A stretch of 64,000 nucleotides of DNA, taken from NCBI GenBank assembly GCA_949825065.1, contig OX463842.1:31151723-31215722 (forward strand). Reading direction: 5' to 3'. Position 1 is the stretch's first letter. The number at the start of each line of letters is the position of its first letter. This DNA comes from Odontocerum albicorne (Eukaryota; Arthropoda; Insecta; Trichoptera; Odontoceridae). Positions 55,429 through 64,000 of the stretch are shown one piece after another. Position numbers and translations under genes: made by a program. The notes beneath the pieces were generated by a model. That model saw nothing but the letters and a program-made list of their open reading frames with translations. It made no database searches and had not been told where the DNA came from.

Positions 55429-55560
55429 AGTAGTTCTTAACCCGAAGGCTAGAATATTGGGACCAAAGACAATATTATCTCCCGACTACGCTCTTCAACG
55501 TGTCCGCAGCATCAATTCGGATATGTTCGGGGGTACCATACGAAATAAAAAAAAACACGA
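55429..55560 (+). repeat. interspersed repeat related to 19170-19325
   Basis: CAGTAGTTCTTAACCCGAAG, GACCAAAGACAATATTATCT, TTCGGATATGTTCGG and a TACCATACGAAATAAAAAAA tail align with the minus strand at 19170-19325. The start looks like a hAT terminal repeat. Confidence 0.55.
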
Positions 55561-55732
55561 TTTCGAATATAAAAATGTTGACTAAACCTAAGTTAAAAAT
55601 AAAAAGGTACCGTGTTTTATATTTTCTTCAAAACAAAATTTTCCATTGACTTATCAATAATAAACCATTCTATGTTATTGCATATGCCATACATATTACA
55701 AATGAGAATAGACATTTTGAAAATACATCGGA

Positions 55733-55792
55733 AAACGAACTCGAAACTCTCGGATTGAAAGTCAAGCGTTCTTTCTACTAGGTTACTGAATT
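55733..55792 (-). repeat. tRNA-like SINE head, decayed
   Basis: The minus strand reads CAGTAACCTAGTAGAAAGAA, CGCTTGACTTTCAATCC and a box B-like GAGTTTCGAGTTC. Weak. Confidence 0.35.
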
Positions 55793-56144
55793 TTTTTTAG
55801 TGTCACAGATACGAAAAATGAAAAGGGATTTGAAAATATCATAAGTTATTAGTTTATTTATTTTCGCGTATCAATTTATATATTAAAAATTATACTGACA
55901 CAATTCTTCACATATTTTTCGGTTTTGATTGAATTCGACAACTGAAAACAAGGAACGGAGAAAATTTAAAGAATGAAAAAGATGTTAAGGTATTATAGTA
56001 AAAATATTTTGAAAATTGTAAAAACATGACAATATCAAATTGATTAGATTGACTGGAAACGGAAGAGTTTTGAATGTAATAAAATAATATCGTTTTTTAG
56101 AATATTTTTGAATCCAAATGAAGCTCGCGAGATATGTCAATATA

Positions 56145-57431
56145 TTAGGTCCCCACATATGAAACCGGCGTTTTGTTTGGGAGGAACATAAAGTTGATTT
56201 TTTTTTAATATAATATATTTATTTAATCAAAGTATGTACCATTGCTATCTATGCACTTTTGCCATCTCATAGGTAGTTCATCGATCCCTTTACTAAAAAA
56301 ACCATTCGGACGGGAATCAATAAAATCTTTGAAGTCGGTTTGGACTGCCCCATCGGAGTTGAATTTTTTCCCTTGCAAGAAGTTATCCAAATTTCGAAAA
56401 AAATTGTAATCTGTTGGGGCAAGGTCCGGAGAGTACGGTGGATGTCTTAGACATTCCAATTGAAGCTCTTCTAATTTGGTAGCCGTCTGTTGTGCAGTGT
56501 GTGGTCTAGCGTTATCATGAAGCAGCAGTGGCCTAGAGCGATTAACCAGCCTCGGTTGTTTAGCAGCTAGCTTTTCCATCATGGTTTGCAGTTGCTGACA
56601 AAAGACATCTGCCGTAATCGTCTGGCCAGATTTAAGAAAGCTGTAGTGAACGACACCAGCACTAGTCCACCAAACGCTCACAAGTAACTTTTTTGGAGTC
56701 AATTTTCGCTTGGGGCATGGTTTGGCTGGTTCGGCAGGGTTCAGCCATTGCGATGAGCGCTTCCGATTATCATACAGGATCCACTTTTCATCACAGGTAA
56801 TGATTCGATTCAAAATCCCTTCATTATTGTGCCGGTTGAGTAATGCAACGCAGCAGTCAACGCGCGTTTGTTGATTTGCTTCACTCAATTCGTGAGGTAC
56901 CCACCTTTCAAGCTTTTTCACCTTCCCAATTTGCTTCAAGTGGATTAAAACAGTTTTATCACTAACACCGCAGCCTGCAGCTAACTCGGACGTGGTTTGC
57001 GATGGATCCGCTTCCACAATAGCCTTCAATTCTTCATTATCAACTTTGGTCTCCGGCCGTCCACGGGGCTTGTTCTGCAGGTTGAAATTTCCAGAACGAA
57101 AACGTTGGAACCAAAAACGCACTGTGTTTTCTTTTGCGGCACCGTCGCCATACACATCATTAATCCTTCGAGCCGTTTCTGCAGCACTGGTGCCACGGTG
57201 GAACTCGTACTCGTAAATAACGCGATATTTCAAGTTTTCCATTTTGTAAACTGAGTGACGCAAAGAAAAAAAACAATTGAGGAAAAAACAAATGAATTAT
57301 AATTTTCGAAACACAAATACTTGAGTAAATAGCTGTATAAATTTGAATTTGGAATTCCTAACCAAAGAGAAGATATTTGAGATCAAATTTGCCAGTACGG
57401 CAAAACGCCAATTTCATATGTAAGGACCTAA
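56145..57431 (-). mobile_element. complete mariner transposon (1287 bp)
   Basis: The terminal inverted repeats start TTAGGTCCCCACATATGAAA on the left and, read inward from the right, TTAGGTCCTTACATATGAAA. They match at about 27 of 31 positions, with the differences all being C versus T. TA flanks both ends (56143-56144 and 57432-57433). The element carries one uninterrupted transposase gene. Length, ends and gene content are those of a complete mariner. Confidence 0.97.
56223..57242 (-). CDS. mariner transposase, intact (339 aa)
   Basis: This enzyme cuts and pastes the mariner at TA sites by binding its terminal repeats. The start ATG at 57242 sits in a good context (AAAATGG); the frame extends upstream only through a TTG. 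Residues 1-105 hold the two helix-turn-helix DNA-binding regions (EFHRGTSAAETARRIND early on). WVPHEL is at 114-119. The catalytic triad is intact: Asp151 in TCDEKW, Asp243 in LLHDNARPH and Asp278 in LAPTD, with 34 residues between the last two (DD34D). YSPDLAP is at 270-276. The sequence (KVKKLERWVPHEL, ILYDNR, DNFLQGK, WQKCID.NG.YFD) is closest to the cecropia-type subfamily. Full length without stops suggests a recent insertion or a still active copy. Confidence 0.97.
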   Translation of the reverse strand: MENLKYRVIYEYEFHRGTSAAETARRINDVYGDGAAKENTVRFWFQRFRSGNFNLQNKPRGRPETKVDNEELKAIVEADPSQTTSELAAGCGVSDKTVLIHLKQIGKVKKLERWVPHELSEANQQTRVDCCVALLNRHNNEGILNRIITCDEKWILYDNRKRSSQWLNPAEPAKPCPKRKLTPKKLLVSVWWTSAGVVHYSFLKSGQTITADVFCQQLQTMMEKLAAKQPRLVNRSRPLLLHDNARPHTAQQTATKLEELQLECLRHPPYSPDLAPTDYNFFRNLDNFLQGKKFNSDGAVQTDFKDFIDSRPNGFFSKGIDELPMRWQKCIDSNGTYFD

Positions 57432-57959
57432 TATTATACATATCAAGGAACGTATGCAAAATGGTTCCATTTGTCAATTCCAATAATGATATGGCGTGAT
57501 GTTGATGATGATTTATATCAGGAAGTTGTTTTGACATTCAGTTTCATCAATATTAATTATCTGAAGACCTTGGTTTGTCCGTTTAGATTTAAATACACTT
57601 TACAATACGTTACTGAGAAGTGACGTTCTGTCTCTTCAACAATTTCAAATGTTTCTCTTCACGTACAACATTGATTACAGGCTGTAAAACTGTCAAATTA
57701 ATGTGCGTTCGAGTCAGGCCCAGGGTTTTGAAATTGTGTTTTAAAAATGTTCAGTGATGTGTTCAAGTGTTATACAGAAATCACGTTTTGAGTGGAAATT
57801 ATTATTCGAGTTGAATAACTATATTAATCTAAAATTGAACATGCGTACTCGATTGAGGTTTTCATTTTCAAAGATACGTTTCAACAGATCCAGTGGAGTG
57901 ATGGGTGTTTTGTTGATTTCGAAAGTTTGTCTTCGAAAAACTTGCAAATTGCACCTATT
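57432..57959. other. intergenic, LINE tail trace
   Basis: TGATATGGCGTGATGTTGAT at about 57488 resembles the last bases of the LINE 3' end. Nothing else is recognised. Confidence 0.35.
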
Positions 57960-58195
57960 ACGGTGACGTCACATGCCTTCGGAAATTTCCGGTGATGAGC
58001 CGAGCGGACCGGAAGTGAACAACAACATGTGCACTGTTGCAAGGAGAAGACGCGCCATCCGCATCCGCCGGAAATCAAAAATACCCTATAAATACAGGTT
58101 TGCTTGGACGTTCTTTCAACCTAATTGTCTCGTTTCAGTGTTTATTTTCGTTTTTGTTGCTGTTTGTACAATAAAACAAAGTATTTACAGTTGAA
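57960..58195 (+). promoter_or_regulatory. promoter-like or solo-LTR-like segment
   Basis: On the plus strand: a CRE-like TGACGTCA at about 57964, a GC-rich CGGACCGGAAGTGAACAAC region with an ETS-like CCGGAAGT, and a TATA box CCCTATAAATACAG at about 58084. CTCGTTTCAGTGTTT follows 30-50 bp later (initiator-like), then AATAAAA at about 58169 and TTTACAG. Promoter and poly(A) signal within about 90 bp is the layout of a retroviral-type LTR (U3-R-U5). No TG...CA ends with a target duplication and no primer binding site could be confirmed. A host promoter is the alternative. Confidence 0.35.
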
Positions 58196-58757
58196 GTGGT
58201 TAGCCAAAATCTTTCTTATGACGTATTAATACAAGAGTGATTTGTGAAAAACAATTTTACTGTAAATACTAGGTTTTACTCACTACTGCTGAACTCGTAT
58301 GCTTGTTCAATAATTCAAATGAATTCGATATTTTGTCTTTATGTAAATATTTATTGTTTGTGTATTTAAAAAAAAATAAAATCAATGTAACATAGAACAC
58401 TTTTATTGATAAAATTTTAATATTTGAACTGTGGGTAAATACTTAATATAAACAGTTAACTTAAAAGTTGTTTGATGTTTTATTTTTTAGTGTCTTTTAT
58501 TAAAGTTTTTGACTTTTGGATAACTTTTTAAATACACATTTTCTGTTTCTTTTCTAACTTTATATAAACATTGTTACTCTCTTCTTAACAAAACATATTT
58601 TATGCATTAGGTATTTGTAAATTAAATTATTTTATGCATTTTGAAAAAAACGTATATGTTGAGGAAATTATTAAACGTCAGAAGCTTCATTTACTTGATA
58701 CAATAAGTTTTTTTTTTAATTTTATGGTTACTCATAATTACGACGCGATAGACTATC
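58196..58757. other. AT-rich intergenic DNA, nothing recognised
   Basis: No supported feature. Confidence 0.45.
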
Positions 58758-59164
58758 CTCTCGTGATCGAGCATGATTGTCATCCATCTCATGAATGGAA
58801 GATTGCCTGTGCGTATATTAGTTTATTGTGGTCCAAGGTGTTGCACTTCAGCTAAGACACAGTCTTGATAAATCAAACCTAAAGTTCCGATGGAAAAGAG
58901 ATCTTAGTTACAAGACGATCGGTAGGGTTTATCTGATGCAGCCTTTCGTTAGGCCGAATTTATTACATAACACTACTTTTGCATTGCGTAAAAGAATTGT
59001 AATGATCTATGATAAATAGTACATATGTTAAGAAACAAAAAAAAAACAAATTTAGATGCAAAACTTTCGAAGAGTAAAACCAGTCTAAAATGAGTCCTTA
59101 GTAATTGAACCTGAGGCACCCGCTTAGTAGCGTGAATGCTAACCGTTTGATAATGGCCGTCGAC
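58758..59164 (-). repeat. SINE family B, copy 2
   Basis: Minus strand: the head GTCGACGGCCATTATCAAAC, GGTTAGCATTCACGC and box B-like CAGGTTCAATTACT. The body includes CCTAACGAAAGGCTGCATCA, ACCCTACCGATCGTC and CGGAACTTTAGGTTTG, ending CAATCATGCTCGATCACGAG. It is collinear with 27857-28190 but longer because of an A-rich insertion near 59035. It is more diverged in the head. Confidence 0.7.
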
Positions 59165-61102
59165 TGTTTAATAAATACATAATTCGATATAACATTTCTC
59201 CAATCTCGTATACTTGAAATATTTACCACCTGAATGGTGAATTTTAATTATTTATAAATAAAACAAACATCTAAAAAATAAAACATCTAAAAATATAATT
59301 AATTTGATTACTTAAAAACATTTTTTCAATAAACAAAGTTATTCAACTCAAGACGATAAAAAACGTATTAACAAAGCTCTCTTTAGTATCTAGAGGTAAA
59401 CAATCGATGTAATGATGTACTATATATGAACCAACTAATCAAAATCACATTATCTGTTGAACGTTATCATTTAATGGTTTCATTGGAAAAACAAAATGTT
59501 CTACAAATTAAATGCCAATCTGGGTTTGATTTAAGAGGTTGTTGCCTACTTAATTTAAAGAGGGGTTCAATGCGTCGTTATTTTCTATTGATTCTTCTTT
59601 TTTTTTAAACTTTTCAGTTGTGCTGTCAATGAGTTTTGGCTAATTAAGGTTTTTAATTTTGGCTTGTAAATTTTTAGAGCACCACGTTAATTTACTATTA
59701 TAATAATTCCATTAAATATTATTCTCAATTCTAAATGGTGTTGTGATTAATCTTCACCAAAGACGTTTGCTCGGTAGTTTTTTCAGCGTTTTCGATTTCT
59801 TAAATATAATACTCGTATGTTTTTGATAAATACATGGAGACGATTATCGAATGGGTTGTTAATTTCTTAACATTGATGCAGTATGCAAATAATTGACACA
59901 CGTAGTAATAAAGTCTCACAACTTATCAAGTTAATGAGAATTTTTGAGAAAAGGATTACAATAAAAAAAACTACCGGGATAAATATAAACCCATTTTACA
60001 TGTACATATCTTAAGCAAAAAAAGTAAGATAAAGACAAAAAAATATCAAGATACAAGCAAACAAAAACTTGTTTTTAGGACTAACGAAAATGACAGGCAA
60101 AATACCCAAATCCATATAATTTGTGTGTTTATTTGAAATGACTTGTTTTTGTATATCTTTTTTCATATACTATGTATACATATTATATATACTCGTCATA
60201 TTCAATAAACAAATGTCTGGTCCGTGTGTTTTGTATTAACAATAATTCCCCCCTTTTAATATACTCGTATGTTAATCAATGTTTTTATAGTTAACTTGAA
60301 ATATTGAAGTAAATCTATGTTTAATTTGTTTTATTGACATAATTTTTTCTGTTCCTTCGTATTCTTTTATTTAAATTCATGTCAAATTATGTATGTTTCA
60401 ACCTTAATGGAATAATCGATAAGATACTTTTGATTTTTTTACGGAAAAGGTCTAAACCGGCAAATAAGAAATTTATTTAAAGTGCTATTGAAACCGATCG
60501 TCATTTAAATCCAAATGCGTATCCGTTAATCTCGTTTATTATCCACGGGTAATTTTTAATTCAAGTTTGAAACAACATGAATAAATATTCGTATATATTT
60601 TTATTATATCAGAAATATGTATATTGATTGACTTATATCTATTGCAGATGGGCAATCCGTCCTATAGAATAGATGATTTGTGCCAATGATAATTTAAATG
60701 AAAGGAGGGAGTAAAACAACGTGGAAAACTATTAAAGTACTGAACATTCAAGGAGTTTTGGACACTAAATTCAGATACGTGACTGTAAATAAGTAACGAG
60801 TGCGAGTTGGTGGGACATTTATACTTGCATAAATATAAGTATATGCGGCGCGTACATATTACAAACATCTTTAATGAGAGAAAGCAATAAATTTACTTAT
60901 AATTAATAACTCATTTTGCTGTCATTCACACAAAAGCTTGGAATTACATGAAATGTTTTTGTTTTGGAAACAAACTATTTTGCTACATTTTTTATTTATT
61001 TGATAAAATGCTCTATGATACACACATTTGCCAAAGGCTATCTGTATCCGTATACAAATGTATTACTTAAGAACAAATGAGTAATCTAATTTCTATATTA
61101 TA
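59165..61102. other. AT-rich intergenic DNA, nothing recognised
   Basis: No supported coding frame or repeat. TACTCGTA occurs near 59808 and 60259. Confidence 0.5.
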
Positions 61103-62393
61103 CAGGGTGCGTTTTATGTTCCAGGCCGAGGTTTTTTTAAATAACTTTTAAATGAAACACAATTTTATAATTTTGCTTAATTGATTGATTAAATGATCTT
61201 TACCAGTATGTATGAAATATAATGTCGGTCACGTGGCCGCCTCTGGCCGTGGCGCAAACGCGATCTCTTTCAAGCATATTATTCATAACATTCTCGCAGA
61301 CTTCTGGAGTTATTTCAGCAATTTCTTTTCGCATGTTGTCCTTAAACATCGGGATTATGATTGGTTTGTTGGTGTACACCTTTCCCTTCAAGTACCCTCA
61401 TAGGAAATAATCGGGGGTGGTCGAATCAGGGAATCGTGGGGGTCAGTCGATATCACCACTTTTTGACATTATTCGGCCGGGAAAAAATTCTCGCAAAATT
61501 TGCATTGTAGCACGAGCTGGGTGTGATGTGGCACCGCTTTGTTGGAACCACATGTGATGTAGGCCCAATTTATCCGATTCGAGTACAATAAAGTTTACCA
61601 ACATGTCACGATAGCGATCACCAGTAACTGTTATAGCGTTGCTTCTTGCATCCTCAAATAAAAATGGCCCAATGATTCCGCCGGCCCAAATGGCGCACCA
61701 TCCAGTCACTCTACGAGGGTGTAATGGTCATTGGTGTATCAATTGTGGATTTTCAGTGCCCCAGCGGCTATTCTGTTTGTTAACAAAGCCAGCCAAGTCA
61801 AAATGTGCCTCGTCGCTCATGATGATTTTTTGCCAAAAATGGTGGTCGTCTATATTGACCCGTAAAACCCGAGCACTCCAATCTCGCCGCCGTTTATGGT
61901 AATTTTCCTGTAGCTCTTGTATCAATTGAATTTTATACGAATAAAATTGTAAATCTTTTTTGATAATTTTTAACAAACATGATGGAGACATTCCCAACTC
62001 TTGTGCACGGTGTCGATGAGAGGTGCACGGACGTTCACCAACAATCTGCCTCACTGCATCAATCTTTTCTGGCGTACATTGGCTATGTTGTCGCCCAGAC
62101 TTTTATCTCCCAGTGTATGCAATTTTTCAAAATTATTCATTACACGCTGAATGGTCGACTTGCTTGGCACATGATTTAAAACAAAAAACACGCAATTTTC
62201 GTAGCGTATTCACAATTGATCAAATATTTAAATAAAATGTTTTAATAACTTCAACACTTTGTTGCAGATTTAGATGCTTTATTATAAATTGTTATTGATC
62301 ACTCTCTACGACTGTTAAATATGAACTGACAAATAACAACCAAATCAAAATGGCGGGCAAACAAAATTGGCCTGGAACATAAAACGCACCCTG
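61103..62393 (-). mobile_element. Tc1/mariner-superfamily element, defective (1291 bp)
   Basis: The ends are CAGGGTGCGTTTTATGTTCC and its exact complement, extending about 24 bp (to CAGGCC). TA flanks both sides (61101-61102 and 62394-62395). The single gene is a broken transposase on the minus strand. Terminal repeats are nearly identical, so the element is not ancient even though its gene is dead. Confidence 0.93.
61200..62170 (-). pseudogene. Tc1-like (DDE) transposase pseudogene
   Basis: From the N-terminus: RQIVGERPCTSHRHRAQELG with GMSPSCLLKIIKKDL (helix-turn-helix), FWQKIIMSDEAHFDLAGF (first catalytic Asp), VTGWCAIWAGGIIGPFLFED, then MWFQQSGATSHPARATM, TPDYFL and KGKVYTNKP, ending with VCATARGGHVTDIIFHTYW. 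In the family the second block reads WFQQDGATCH; here the catalytic Asp is Ser. Three in-frame TGA stops lie after NPQLIHQ, before PPRF and before GYL; the last two are at positions where the family has Trp (TGG to TGA). The frame is otherwise continuous, so decay is by point mutation. It cannot make an active transposase. Confidence 0.9.
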
Positions 62394-62788
62394 TATTTAT
62401 AAGCTAACTGAATTTAAATTTCCTACAGTTTGGTATTACTATTTTGCTACATTTGTTTGGAAATATTTATATGAAATTCACGTAGGGTTTGTGTTTAATA
62501 TGATTTTGTAAATGCATTAATAACTATCAATGACCTTGTTAATAAAACCTAACTTGAAGAACAACTGAATGAAAATCAATTATCGTAACGCTTTGTTAAC
62601 CTTGATCCTTAGTAAGTTAAGTAGTGAAGCCATCATTCTCTGCCCCTTACTGTTTCCTAGTGTATACAAGAATGTGACGAACCAGTGTAGGATACTTAAA
62701 ATGTTTGTAATGCTTACTTCCAACAAACACGCACTACATCTCAATTGAGTTAATACTAAACATGCTTAATGAACAAGATCAACCATCT

Positions 62789-62989
62789 TCAAACTTCCGC
62801 CCACGGTTTCTTCGTTTGAATAGATTTTGACAATCGCTGCGAAACATTCCAATAATTTTGGTCCTTGACGTCATCGTAGGATTTGCGTAAGAGCCTATCT
62901 GAGTTGCTACCGCACTTATTGGCTGCCAATAGTGTCCATATTGGACACTTACTTTTGGCCGTGACCGGCTTCTCTCTGATTTGACCCAA
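62789..62989 (-). other. open frame without ATG, unassigned
   Basis: The minus strand is open for about 66 codons from a TTG. The peptide (KPVTAKSKCPIWTLLAANKC, then YDDVKDQNYWNVSQRLSK) is charged and looks less random than most frames here, and the DNA is GC-richer than its flanks. I recognise no family and no splice sites. It is a possible exon or transposon relic. Confidence 0.2.
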
Positions 62990-63159
62990 TCACATTTAAT
63001 ATAATTTTGAACGAATCAAAAACGGTTCAATTGGAATTTGATTTCCTTTATACGACATGACCCCTCGTTCTCAATTTCTTGCTATGGACTTCGATGATAC
63101 TCGAACTTAATATTTTCCTATTAAAAACATTTTAATCATTTTTTACTTTTTCATAATGA

Positions 63160-63359
63160 NNNNNNNNNNNNNNNNNNNNNNNNNNNNNNNNNNNNNNNNN
63201 NNNNNNNNNNNNNNNNNNNNNNNNNNNNNNNNNNNNNNNNNNNNNNNNNNNNNNNNNNNNNNNNNNNNNNNNNNNNNNNNNNNNNNNNNNNNNNNNNNNN
63301 NNNNNNNNNNNNNNNNNNNNNNNNNNNNNNNNNNNNNNNNNNNNNNNNNNNNNNNNNNN
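63160..63359. other. assembly gap, 200 N
   Basis: Exactly 200 N, a conventional placeholder, so the true distance across it is unknown. Confidence 0.99.

Positions 63360-64000
<641 letters not shown>

Noticed and set aside
56992..57254. Plus-strand open frames opposite the mariner transposase
   Set aside because: They are shadows of the intact minus-strand gene with no domain of their own.

Overview
This window looks like AT-rich, gene-poor insect nuclear DNA (about two thirds A+T by eye). It carries arthropod-type transposons: mariner, Tc1-like, hAT, Helitron, non-LTR retrotransposon remnants and tRNA-derived SINEs. The LINE 3' ends and mariner type would suit a moth or butterfly, but the order is a guess. 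I found no exon structure of a host gene that I would defend, no rRNA and no functional tRNA. The only complete open reading frame of a recognisable gene is a mariner transposase at 56223-57242 on the minus strand.

Left part (1-25 kb): a 58-bp satellite (817-1222), a TA-flanked fold-back MITE (4655-4869), Helitron copy 1 (6200-8622), LINE fragments near 9, 16.4 and 18.6 kb, several tRNA-SINEs, three fold-back hairpin elements (2.1, 11.7 and 17.2 kb), a roughly 200-bp three-unit repeat split by a LINE 3' end (15.9-16.7 kb), and a hAT-type MITE with a nested tRNA-like sequence (20304-21041).

Middle (25-48 kb): Helitron copy 2 (25276-27608) has both canonical ends and fragments of the Helitron Pif1-type helicase. 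It is followed by a second SINE family, more LINE 3' ends, a 144-bp minisatellite (37.3 kb), a hAT-type MITE with a perfect 8-bp target duplication (39017-39722), a LINE 3' end interrupted by an insertion (41.7-42.4 kb), a fourth fold-back hairpin (43.6 kb) and a deleted hAT element with a perfect 8-bp target duplication (43924-44943).

Right part (48-64 kb): a long decayed reverse transcriptase fragment (49.5-50.4 kb), further LINE 3' ends, an exact 69-bp tandem duplication (54.1 kb), the intact mariner (56145-57431), a promoter- or LTR-like segment (57.96-58.2 kb), a dead Tc1-like element (61103-62393), then a 200-N assembly gap and a 641-bp TA tract to the end.

The genes do not form a pathway; the window records waves of transposition, with elements nested in one another. 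The best leads are the chimeric Helitron pair with two stacked 5' ends, the fold-back family whose arms carry a hammerhead-ribozyme-like core, the strong excess of TACTCGTA/TACGAGTA scattered over the window, and the apparently young mariner. All coordinates and counts were read by hand.
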